Origin: a virus
IMG/VR virus record: IMGVR_UViG_3300030450_003920
Coordinates: 1 to 45,328 of that record
Reading direction: 5' to 3' (one strand)
Length of the DNA stretch: 45,328 nucleotides
The position numbers were made by a program, and so were the translations under genes. Positions 14,311 through 22,300 of the stretch are shown here, piece after piece; positions within the stretch are counted from its first letter, which is position 1; every line of letters begins with the position of its first letter. The notes below the pieces were generated by a model, which worked only from the letters and a program-made list of their open reading frames with translations, searched no databases and had not been told where the DNA came from.

Positions 14311-14877
14311 ATGAACAAAACAACACAAAATACATTCATGAAACTCTATAAGACAGATGTGAGCAAATACACCGAAAAAAAAGGTCAATTCGCATATTTG
14401 TCTTGGGCACATGCAGTAGCAGAGCTTAAGAAAGTTTGTCCTACTGCAAGATGGGGTGTAACAAAAGCTGAAGATGGTTCTCCATTTTTCAGAACTGAAT
14501 GTGGTTACTTTGTTGATGTATGGGTTGAGGTTGATGGTGTATCACTATCACAAATTCATCCTGTGCTTGATAATCGTAACCAACCGATAGAAAAACCGAA
14601 TGCGTTTCACATAAATACAAGTCTACAAAGAGCATTAGCTAAATGCATTGCTTTACATGGTTTAGGTCTTTATATATTTGCAGGAGAAGACCTGCCAGAG
14701 CCAGATGCATTAACACCTAAAGAGGAAGATAATTTATATGATTATGCTAAACCTCTAGGTAAGAAATTCGTTGATGACCTTAAATCAAAGGTTAAGTCAA
14801 TGGAGCTAAATGCCTACAACTATGAGGCTTGTATAGAAAAAATACAAAACATGATACAAGAGAAAGGAGCTAAGTAA
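14311..14877 (+). CDS. Single-strand annealing protein, DUF1071 (Sak3-like)
   Basis: 188 residues. Family features are FAYLSWAHAVAELKKVCPTA near the start, PFFRTECGYFVDVWVEVDG, HPVLDNRN, and INTSLQRALAKCIALHGLGL with YIFAGEDLPEP. DUF1071 proteins are phage recombinases that anneal complementary single strands. The gene lies between the Cas4-like nuclease and the SSB-like gene, the usual exonuclease-SSAP-SSB grouping. The start follows AAAAGGAGAGTAA. It overlaps the next start by one base (TAATGG). Confidence 0.88.
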   Translation: MNKTTQNTFMKLYKTDVSKYTEKKGQFAYLSWAHAVAELKKVCPTARWGVTKAEDGSPFFRTECGYFVDVWVEVDGVSLSQIHPVLDNRNQPIEKPNAFHINTSLQRALAKCIALHGLGLYIFAGEDLPEPDALTPKEEDNLYDYAKPLGKKFVDDLKSKVKSMELNAYNYEACIEKIQNMIQEKGAK

Positions 14878-15509
14878 TGGCTGACGTAAACGAAATGTTT
14901 AATAATATAACAAAAGAACAGAGTTTTTATACAAAGAGTGATAAAAAGAAGAAATCTTTTACACCTTTTGCTAAAGGCGAATATTTTGGGCATATTATTG
15001 AATGTGAATCAAAAATAGTAGATGTTTCTAGTGGTTCATATAAAGCTAGGTTATATACCTATGTTTTTCAAGCATCAGAAGAAAACAAAAATAAGGACTT
15101 TACATATATAAACATAAAAGGATTGCCTGAAATAACTAAAGGCGATTGTTATGCAGGGTCTAAATTTAGGGGCAAATTGTGGAGATTTTTAGAGCCAAGC
15201 AAGGATGACACCTTTCAGTCAAATTCTGACGGAAATAATGGTTATTTGCGCTTCTGTGAGAATCTTGGCATAGAATGTCCATCTGAAAAAAGAGAAATCA
15301 ATGGTGAGGAAGTTGAGGTAAAGATATTGCCAGAAATATCACCAGAAGATGTGCTTGGTAAACCTGCAATCGCATTTGTTGATTTGGGTAGACCTTTCAC
15401 GAATAAAAAAGGTGAGAAAAAGCAATATTGGGATGCTAAATTTCTTAAGAAATGGGAAGATGGTAAGGAGATAACCATAGCAGGAGGAGATGATGCGATA
15501 CCATTCTAA
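14877..15509 (+). CDS. SSB-like single-stranded DNA-binding protein (DUF669-type)
   Basis: 210 residues. A beta-rich core (FAKGEYFGHIIECESKIVDV, then YKARLYTYVFQA) and conserved aromatic/basic segments (KFRGKLWRFLEP) fit phage DUF669/SSB-like proteins. The C-terminus ends GGDDAIPF, the acidic-hydrophobic tip typical of bacterial SSB that docks replication and repair partners. It should coat single strands made by the nuclease and hand them to the annealing protein and helicase. The start overlaps the preceding stop. Confidence 0.75.
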   Translation: MADVNEMFNNITKEQSFYTKSDKKKKSFTPFAKGEYFGHIIECESKIVDVSSGSYKARLYTYVFQASEENKNKDFTYINIKGLPEITKGDCYAGSKFRGKLWRFLEPSKDDTFQSNSDGNNGYLRFCENLGIECPSEKREINGEEVEVKILPEISPEDVLGKPAIAFVDLGRPFTNKKGEKKQYWDAKFLKKWEDGKEITIAGGDDAIPF

Positions 15510-15636
15510 AAGAAAGGTCAGTCCCTTTATGAAGGCTAATATAAATATGTTTTACTATTTTGGTATAAGAGCCAAAACACTTGCAAAATGGTTTGGGGTA
15601 TCAAGAGCAACGGTGTATAGACATATTAATAAATAA
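15493..15636 (+). CDS. Small helix-turn-helix protein, 47 aa
   Basis: ATG at 15493 follows CAGGAGGAG, which lies in the codons of the SSB-like tail; ATG at 15490 would add one Met. The C-terminal half, RAKTLAKWFGVSRATVYRHI, is a clear helix-turn-helix of the Hin/resolvase or HTH_7 type, with a basic N-terminus. It is probably a small transcription regulator or replication accessory. It overlaps the SSB-like gene by 17 bases. Confidence 0.65.
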   Translation: MRYHSKRKVSPFMKANINMFYYFGIRAKTLAKWFGVSRATVYRHINK

Positions 15637-15645
15637 CAATAACTC

Positions 15646-15693
15646 GGAGGGGGTAGATACCCACACACACACAATCTACTCCCTTCACCCCCT
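15646..15693 (+). promoter_or_regulatory. Leader hairpin with CA-repeat loop and alternative pairing
   Basis: GGAGGGGGTAGAT (15646-15658) pairs with ATCTACTCCCTTC (15674-15686) over 13 bp with two G-U pairs; the loop is a CA repeat. AGGGGGT (15648-15654) can instead pair with ACCCCCT (15687-15693), so the two structures exclude each other. The ribosome site AAAAGGAG of the next gene follows immediately. There is no T-tract, so it is not an ordinary terminator. Confidence 0.6.
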
Positions 15694-15710
15694 AAAAAAA
15701 GGAGATGTAA

Positions 15711-15998
15711 ATGGGAAGAGCAATAGATATGGAGAAAGACATTGATGAGCTGAAAATGAGAGTCCGAAGACTCGAAAATATAACGAGGGGAATGTCAGCA
15801 GCAATTAGTGAAATGGAAGAAAAATCAACAAGAACAAAACACGTTGACTTAGTTGACGATGTAAAAGAAGAGGAGACAGATAATGGCACCGAGGAAAAAG
15901 CCAACGATGAAGGAGATGGAAAGCGTAGTAAGTCAAGTAATAAATCGTCAAGAAAATCTAATGCAAAGAAATCTAAATCTGGAAGTAGTTCTAAGTAG
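15711..15998 (+). CDS. Coiled-coil protein with Ser/Lys-rich tail, 95 aa
   Basis: It starts MGRAIDMEKDIDELKMRVRR with a heptad coiled coil up to about residue 38, then TKHVDLVDDV, an acidic linker and a low-complexity Ser/Lys/Asn tail (KSSRKSNAKKSKSGSSSK). AAAAAAAGGAGATGTAA precedes the ATG. The MGRAIDME start and KxKHVDL middle recur in small proteins of aquatic phages (from memory). The last 116 bases also encode the start of the next gene in another frame, which probably explains the simple tail. Confidence 0.65.
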   Translation: MGRAIDMEKDIDELKMRVRRLENITRGMSAAISEMEEKSTRTKHVDLVDDVKEEETDNGTEEKANDEGDGKRSKSSNKSSRKSNAKKSKSGSSSK

Positions 15999-16131
15999 TT
16001 ACATAGAATTTAAAAAAGATAATGAAGAATTTGCAAAGCACTTACAGGAAAAAACTGAAAAAATTGCTAAAGACAGAGCTGAGAGCAGTGTACGTGACGA
16101 CAAACAACAAGTCGTTTCTGAGTCTAAATGA
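15883..16131 (+). CDS. Small helical protein, 82 aa, overlapping the previous gene
   Basis: ATG at 15883 follows AAGAGGAGACAGATA, a good ribosome site within the preceding gene. The product starts MAPRKKPTMKEMESVVSQVI and is a long amphipathic helix with YIEFKKDNEEF and a charged tail. The R-K-K-P-T start and Y-x-x-F-K motif recur in small phage proteins next to the MGRAIDM type (from memory). The 116-base overlap in a different frame is unusual but both frames look coding. Confidence 0.6.
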   Translation: MAPRKKPTMKEMESVVSQVINRQENLMQRNLNLEVVLSSYIEFKKDNEEFAKHLQEKTEKIAKDRAESSVRDDKQQVVSESK

Positions 16132-16198
16132 TGCAATAGATTGCGAAAATGAGCAAGAAAAAAAAAGAGAAAAAATAAAAAAAAAGGAAGAGATAATA

Positions 16199-16414
16199 AT
16201 GAACATATATGATATATTATCCAAAGTTCTTTCGAGAAATGACTGGGGAGTTTTTTTCAAAGGGGAACCTTTGCAAAATTGTCCTGTGCAGGAGGGAGCT
16301 AAGATGTACAAGGTTAACGAGGTCAATATTGATAGGCTTCATTCTGCAATAGAACAAGTCATAATAGAGGAGAATAATTGGAGTTCAGAGGAAAAACAGA
16401 CAGGCAACGAATAA
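16199..16414 (+). CDS. Small hypothetical protein, 71 aa
   Basis: The start is set at the ATG at 16199, after AAGGAAGAGATAATA; an in-frame ATG at 16022 lies within the previous gene and lacks a ribosome site. The product begins MNIYDILSKVLSRNDWGVFF and has Cys28 and a helical acidic end (SAIEQVIIEENNWSSEEK). It overlaps the next gene by 37 bases. Not recognised. Confidence 0.55.
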   Translation: MNIYDILSKVLSRNDWGVFFKGEPLQNCPVQEGAKMYKVNEVNIDRLHSAIEQVIIEENNWSSEEKQTGNE

Positions 16415-16572
16415 TAGGTTGGTTAAAGGCTGATTTAAGTTATTATAAGGATAATTTAGGGGAAGAAACTGAATTTGGAACAATAATAACTGAAAAGCTC
16501 ATCAAGGACGTAGAAAACCGATTAAGCGAACTGGAAAAAAAAGAAACTACTAAATTAGTTGAGGCTGTTTAA
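16378..16572 (+). CDS. Small hypothetical protein, 64 aa (TTG start)
   Basis: No in-frame ATG exists, but the TTG at 16378 is preceded by AGAGGAGAATAA at the right distance, so translation from TTG is likely. The product is basic then acidic, helical (DRQRIIGWLKADLSYYKDNL, then KDVENRLSELEKKE). It is a short gene just before the helicase, typical of accessory proteins; the function is unknown. The 37-base overlap with the upstream gene weakens the case slightly. Confidence 0.5.
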   Translation: MEFRGKTDRQRIIGWLKADLSYYKDNLGEETEFGTIITEKLIKDVENRLSELEKKETTKLVEAV

Positions 16573-16668
16573 CAGCAATTAAAATAAAAATTTAGAATAG
16601 TATTTATTTAGGGGTTTAATAATCCTAAGAGGAATCTATGTCTAAAAAATAAACAAGAAGGGGGGCAT

Positions 16669-18009
16669 GTGGAAAACTCATTACCATATGACGAGTCAAC
16701 TGAAAATGCAATATTGGGCTGTGTTATAGCATATCCCAATCAATATGACAATATGATTAAATATATTACAACTGATAAGATATTTTATCAAAAGAAAGCA
16801 AGAATGCTATGGCAAAAATTACGAAAAATGAAAATCAACAGAAATCATATTGATATGTTATCTGTGTGTTCGTCATTAACAAAATCAGAAATAAGCAACG
16901 GTATTACAAGCCATTATGTATCCTTGCTTTGTAGCTCTGAGAATCTTCCATTAGAAGATATGTCTGAGTTTTATTCAAGGCAATTATATGAAAAGTATCT
17001 TATGAGAAGAGTTATTGTCAAAACAGATGAAATTAGAAGAGATATAGAAGATAATCAGCAAGATATTTATAAAACAATAGCTGAATCTCATTCTGTACTA
17101 ACCGAGATATTAAATATAAGGCCATCAATTTCTTCTGATATAGAAAGCATAATAAGTGATACAGTTCATAGCATACAAAACAAAGAAGATAAGTTGATAA
17201 AAACAGGCTATCCTAAATTAGATTCATTTGCTGGTGGTTTAACCAGAGGAGAAATAACTATAATAGGTGGAAGGCCAGGACATGGAAAAACAACAGTTAT
17301 GGTTAATATGTTGGCAAATGTTTTAGATGCAGGTTATAAGGCAATGTTTTTTAGCAGGGAGTTGCCTAATGCTGAATTGCTTAAAAAGATAATTTGTTTA
17401 GAATCTCAGCAGTTATCATATGGAATGGTAAGAAAGAATATATTTTCAGAGGATGCACTGCAAATTGTAAATTCAACACTTGAAAAAATAAAAACAAAAT
17501 ATTCAAATGATAGGTTTTTAATGTTTGACAATATAAGAGATTTTGCAGTTTCATCAAGCGAGGTTAAGAAGTTTAAGCCAGATATTATATTTGATGATTA
17601 TATACAACTTATAGCCTGTGATAGCAGGGAAGACCAAAGGAGATTGCAGATAGAACAGTTAGTAAACGATTATAAATGGTTAGCAAAAGAAACAGGTTCT
17701 GTTGTTGTATTAGCTTCTCAGCTAAATAGAATGATTGAAAGAGCTGGAACAAGGGGAAAAACATTAATGCCTCAGTTATCAGACCTAGCAGAGAGTGGAG
17801 CAATAGAGCAGGTAGCAGAAAATGTCTTCTTTTCTTATTACGATTATAAGGTAAAAGGAGAGGCAGGAAAAGGAAAGAATATTATAACTATGGTAGCAGG
17901 TAAAGTTAGGTATGGTGACAGTGGAACTGTTGACCTAGGTTATGATGGAGATAAATGTAAAATACATAATTCAATAGAGGAGATGTTAAGCGATGAAATC
18001 CCATTTTAA
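16669..18009 (+). CDS. Replicative DNA helicase, DnaB family
   Basis: 446 residues, the usual DnaB length. The N-terminal domain starts at LPYDESTENAILGCVIAYP. The RecA-like motor has Walker A GGRPGHGKTT at 200-209, a catalytic region FFSRELP (motif 1a), Walker B DIIFDDYIQL at 305-314, SQLNR (motif 3) and a final ESGAIEQVAENVFF. It unwinds DNA ahead of the replisome as a hexamer. The GTG at 16669, not the out-of-frame ATG overlapping it, is the start; AGAAGGGGGG precedes it. No polymerase or primase gene accompanies it in this window. Confidence 0.93.
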   Translation: MENSLPYDESTENAILGCVIAYPNQYDNMIKYITTDKIFYQKKARMLWQKLRKMKINRNHIDMLSVCSSLTKSEISNGITSHYVSLLCSSENLPLEDMSEFYSRQLYEKYLMRRVIVKTDEIRRDIEDNQQDIYKTIAESHSVLTEILNIRPSISSDIESIISDTVHSIQNKEDKLIKTGYPKLDSFAGGLTRGEITIIGGRPGHGKTTVMVNMLANVLDAGYKAMFFSRELPNAELLKKIICLESQQLSYGMVRKNIFSEDALQIVNSTLEKIKTKYSNDRFLMFDNIRDFAVSSSEVKKFKPDIIFDDYIQLIACDSREDQRRLQIEQLVNDYKWLAKETGSVVVLASQLNRMIERAGTRGKTLMPQLSDLAESGAIEQVAENVFFSYYDYKVKGEAGKGKNIITMVAGKVRYGDSGTVDLGYDGDKCKIHNSIEEMLSDEIPF

Positions 18010-18463
18010 ATATATAGGAATTGACCCAGGAAAAAGTGGAGGAATGGTTGTTATTAATTCAAGAGGTACTGCTAAGGCTTATAAGTGTCCAGAAAAAGTA
18101 TTTGATATGGCAAGTCTATTTAGAATAGCTATAGGAAGTACATCACCAGATAATGTAAAATTATTAATGGAGAGAGTTTGGGCTAGACCAAATAATGCTT
18201 CTAGCAGAGCATTCACATATGGAGTTAATTATGGTCAGTGGCTAGGTATAGCTGCGGCAAATGAAATAAAGATGTATACGACATTACCAACTGAATGGAT
18301 TAGATGGATTGGTTGTCCTAAAGCATTAAAGAAAACAGATAGAAAAAATTGGCTTAAAGATAAAGCAAAAGAGCTATATCCTAAGATTAATAAAGTAACA
18401 CTAGCTACATCTGATGCAATATTAATAGGTCATTATGCAAGAAAGGAGTATTTCAATGAGTAA
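17993..18463 (+). CDS. RuvC-like Holliday junction resolvase
   Basis: 156 residues. The RNase H-like acidic residues are D11 in YIGIDPGKSGG, E60 in LLMERVWA and D141 in ATSDAILIGHY, with H147 nearby. The enzyme cuts four-way junctions; in phages it resolves recombination and replication intermediates before packaging. It overlaps the helicase gene by 17 bases, so the two are probably co-translated. The match to the RuvC plan is strong, although the length is shorter than bacterial RuvC. Confidence 0.87.
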   Translation: MKSHFKYIGIDPGKSGGMVVINSRGTAKAYKCPEKVFDMASLFRIAIGSTSPDNVKLLMERVWARPNNASSRAFTYGVNYGQWLGIAAANEIKMYTTLPTEWIRWIGCPKALKKTDRKNWLKDKAKELYPKINKVTLATSDAILIGHYARKEYFNE

Positions 18464-18629
18464 AGCAACATGGGGTAGGTCAGAGTTAAAATTCTGTCCA
18501 AAAAATAGGAAAGTATGGCAACTAAAATATGATAGTAATATAGAAGATGATAAGTTGGTTGTTTATAGTGACATGCCTAGCTATGGGTTAAAAAGAGAAA
18601 ATATTCCAGAAAAATATGAGTACAAATAA
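18456..18629 (+). CDS. Small hypothetical protein, 57 aa
   Basis: The start is set at the ATG at 18456, after AAAGGAGTATTTCA; the in-frame ATG at 18435 lies in the resolvase gene without a ribosome site. The product is basic with several Trp/Tyr (KATWGRSELKFCPKNRKVWQ) and an acidic middle (SNIEDDKLVVYSD). Only one Cys is present, so a zinc site is unlikely. Not recognised. Confidence 0.6.
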   Translation: MSKATWGRSELKFCPKNRKVWQLKYDSNIEDDKLVVYSDMPSYGLKRENIPEKYEYK

Positions 18630-18641
18630 AAAGGAGTCTAA

Positions 18642-18800
18642 ATGAATTGCTGGCATTGTCAAACAGAGTTAATATGGGGAGGAGACCATGATTTTGAGGA
18701 CTGTTGCATGGAGGGAGAAGGTATTGTAAGTAATCTTCATTGTCCAAATTGTGAAGCATCCGTAGAAGTTTACCTCCCCTTAGATAAGGAGAAGAAATGA
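18642..18800 (+). CDS. Small zinc-ribbon phage protein, 52 aa
   Basis: CWHC near the N-terminus and CPNC near residue 34 form a two-knuckle zinc ribbon; the segment NCWHCQTELIWGGDHD and the VEVYLP end match a very common family of small phage proteins of unknown function. AAAGGAGTCTAA precedes the ATG at 18642. It overlaps the next gene by 4 bases (ATGA). Confidence 0.75.
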   Translation: MNCWHCQTELIWGGDHDFEDCCMEGEGIVSNLHCPNCEASVEVYLPLDKEKK

Positions 18801-18934
18801 ATATGTATCGAAAATTTTGGTATAAATATGCAGGGAATAGAACGGTAGCAGATACTTATGCTTATTTTTGTACAATTATAGCTATGCTTATTATTTGGTG
18901 TTTAATTTTATCCATTGCTTTAATTATAAAATGA
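18797..18934 (+). CDS. Small membrane protein, 45 aa
   Basis: A basic, aromatic N-terminus (MNMYRKFWYKYAGNR) is followed by a hydrophobic helix (FCTIIAMLIIWCLILSIALI) long enough to cross the membrane, with two Cys in it. The ATG overlaps the previous stop (ATGA) and follows AAGGAGAAGAA. It might be a phage-encoded membrane modulator; there is no direct evidence. Confidence 0.6.
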   Translation: MNMYRKFWYKYAGNRTVADTYAYFCTIIAMLIIWCLILSIALIIK

Positions 18935-19386
18935 TAAAACTGATTGACATCTATAATAAGTTTGAGGGAGATGTCTTAATTGAGAAAGGGGGCCAATTCG
19001 TGCCATTAACAGAAGGATACTGCAAGGGGTTTGACCTTGATTTAGAGTTTGGTAAGATGGGAGAAGAATTTACTCAACAAGTATTTGAGGGAAATTCAAA
19101 AGTAGAGGTAAAAACAGAAAGAGATATATGGGTTAATACTGGAAATGTAGCCATTGAAATTCGGTGTAATGGTAAGCCATCAGGGTTATCAACAACTGAA
19201 TCTACTGTATGGGTGCATTTATTGTCTCATAAAGGGGCCATAAAGGGCGGATTTATATTTAAGGTAGATGAACTTAAGGCTAAGATAAAAAAGCTCCATG
19301 AATCCAATAATTTAAAAATGGTTATGGGGGGTGATGATAATTTGAGTCAAATGGCTTTACTGCCAATTAAAGAATTGTGGGTTTAA
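18931..19386 (+). CDS. PD-(D/E)XK-type endonuclease-like protein, 151 aa
   Basis: The start is the ATG at 18931, overlapping the previous stop. Candidate catalytic residues are E46 (GEEFTQQVFEG), E59-V-K61 (KVEVKTERD) and the segment GNVAIEIRCNGKPSGLSTTE with E76. This pattern recurs in phage PD-(D/E)XK-type proteins near recombination genes, with probable nuclease or resolvase activity. The classical D of D...ExK is not clear, so activity is not certain. It ends the rightward operon, and its stop overlaps that of the convergent giant gene. Confidence 0.65.
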   Translation: MIKLIDIYNKFEGDVLIEKGGQFVPLTEGYCKGFDLDLEFGKMGEEFTQQVFEGNSKVEVKTERDIWVNTGNVAIEIRCNGKPSGLSTTESTVWVHLLSHKGAIKGGFIFKVDELKAKIKKLHESNNLKMVMGGDDNLSQMALLPIKELWV

Positions 19387-22300
19387 TCGTAAGGATATAT
19401 GGAATATTTATCTCTATATTTTTTACTTTTAATAATTTTATTAAATAATCTTACTTTATAATTGTATTCTGATTCAAGCTTCAGTGCTAAGGCTTTATTT
19501 TCCTCAGATAGATAATTTAAAAACTCTTGTTTTTTGGATAAAATTCTGCCTTTTGTTTCTGAGCTTATATCAAGAGGATTCATTTTTCTAATAACAGTAT
19601 CGAGTGCTTTTTTTGCTTTCTTTTCTCTTTCTTTTCTTGAAACGATATTTCCAATCTCATATTCGTTACATAGAGCATCATATGCTTTGTAATAAGCTAA
19701 AGCTATCTCATCCTCAGTTTTGCCATACATGATTGCTTTTTTAAGAGTCCAATACATTGCTGTTCTTTTCATATTTATGGTTCCAGATGTTTGCTGATAA
19801 TTCATTTTTTTTCTCCATTGATTTTCAAGCGTTGCAATCCTTCTGGTTTGTACTACATAAGGCTGGTTTATATTATCCCATAATTTTTCTGCTTGAGCTC
19901 CAATAACTACTGTTTTTCTTGTCCAATCCAATATGGCTTCATCAACAGGTTTATCATATTTAAGAGCATTCAAAAATTCTTTTCTTGCATTATTCATATT
20001 TCTTAATATGACTGGTTGAAAATAAGGTGTAAGACTATCTCTTGAATCATAAGGGCTTATTGCTTCTCCAAACACACCCAGCATTTCACCTCTCCATATA
20101 TAAGCAACTGCTTTATCTAAAGAAGGACTTTCTTCAGTTGGCATTTGCTGTCCTAAAAGCTTATCATAAATTGTAAACAAAAGAGCTCCACCTAAACCAT
20201 GACCAATCGTAGCTTTTATCATTGGAGCAAAATTGCCATTTTTCATTGGCTTAACAATATTTTTATATGTATCGATTGTTACAGAGCCAGCCATTCTTTG
20301 AAATAATGTTAAAGGCTTAGTATACTTATGGGACATCCATAAGGGAAGGTCAGAAACTCCTGTTGCTCCAGCACTTGCCTTATGAGCAGAAAATCCAGCA
20401 TAATCAAGTATTTTTTCATATGCTTCAGAGTTATGTAAGTCTTTTTCATTTTTTAATAATTCAATTTCTTTTTTAGATAGTTTATAAATATCCTCAAACA
20501 TTCTTTCAATTTCTCTAGCTTTAGCGTCTTTAAAGAATATTGAAGTATTACCTCTGTAGGCAGATGTAAGCTCTGCAAAATGCATTCTTCCTGCTTCAGC
20601 TGTCATTATCCTGTTAAAGTTTTCAGTTTTTTCCATAAGATTAATATTTTTAAACCACCATCTTATCTTTTTATCAGTTCCGAATAATAATTCCTTTTGA
20701 CCGTATCCTGTCTCACCTCTTTCGACAGCCTTGATAAATTCATTGGGGTCTCTCATGGCTTTCATTGCTTTTGACATGCCTCTCATAGTATTTCTAAGTC
20801 CAAATACTGCAATACTCCTTGGTACCTGCATAACGACATTTTTAAGACCTGATAATGGTGATGATAAACCAGCAACAGCTGAATAATTAGTAAATTTACC
20901 TAAAAGATTAAAGGCTGGATTATTGATATTAGAACTTGTTGAAAAGTCTACGCCAATTTGTCTTTTAATTGTTGTGGCTACATAAGCTGCATCGCCAGAT
21001 GTTTCATTCATTATTCTTGTTAAATCACCTGAAGTTTTAGCTTTAAGCTGTGATTTGAATGGTGTAAGTTCAGGAAAATGTCTGACTGTTGCTAAGAATT
21101 TAGACATACCATTAACATAAGAACCCATAGTTTCTTCTAAACCAGTTTCATACGACTTAACTCTTTTTTTCTTGCCTCCCACCATTACATCAATATATTC
21201 AGGAAGCATAGTTCCTCTCTCTTTAAGAAAAACAGGTCTAGCTACTAAAGGTCCATGATAAATCATACTCATAGCCTCTTCTGCTATTAATTCTCTTGTT
21301 TTTTCTCTGCCACCATTTTGCTTGATTTCTTTTTGAGACATTGAATTTAACTTTTCATTAACAATTTTTTCTATAGCAGGATGCTCTTTATTTATACCTT
21401 CAATAACTTCCAAGCGAGGTCTTCTTACAAAATATTCTTGAACAAACTTTTTATTTACAGTTTTCATTATTTCCGTATACTCTCTTGAAGACCTTACATT
21501 CCTTGATATTTCAACACCTAAACCATTCCATACAAAATTAGCATATTCTGACCATAATTCTTTTGCTTCTTTATATCTTCCTCCAGTACCATGGAAATCT
21601 TTATAAGCTTGTTCCATTTCTTTTAACTCTTGTTTGTAGAAATAGTTATCAGTTTCTTTGACGAGTTCTTTTAATTGCTTTATAGCACTCTTTGCAATAT
21701 TTTTATCAAGAAAATGAATATATTTTCTACCTGTATTTCTGTCAACTATGTCTCTTACTCTTTCAATCATAGCTTCACCATCACCTTTATATTTAACACT
21801 TCTTGTATAGTCATGCAATTCCAATCTCCTTGCTATAGCTCTTCCTGCGGGTCCTAAAGTTTTAATATAATCAGCAGCTCTCATTAAAGGTCTAAACCAT
21901 AAAGATGTTCCACCATCTGTCTTACCTTGATTTATACTCATCATATGGTCATTTAAAAGATTGTTAGATGGAGTCACTTCTGCTCCTTTAGTCGAATATG
22001 ATTTAAATGCTCGTATCATGGATGGGGTAGCATTTTCAAATGTTACTCCATAAACATCTTCAAAAAACTTATCTCTTCTTCGTTCAGATATATCATATTG
22101 AATCTCAACCTCAAGAGTTTTTGCTTTATTGAGAGATTCTTTGGTGCTTTTTCCCTCTACTCTTGATTCATATATAGCGTTTAGTCTTTGTTCATATACC
22201 ATAAGCTCATCAGCAGTTATGAGTGGCTTATCTTTAGTTGCTTTATCTCTGTTTATAGTCCATGTTTTCTTTCCTATAATATCCATTCTAAGCTCTTCTA

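Noticed and set aside
16607-16630. TTAGG...CCTAA inverted repeat before the helicase gene
   Set aside because: Only 5 bp with an AT-rich loop and no T-run; too weak to call a terminator or operator.
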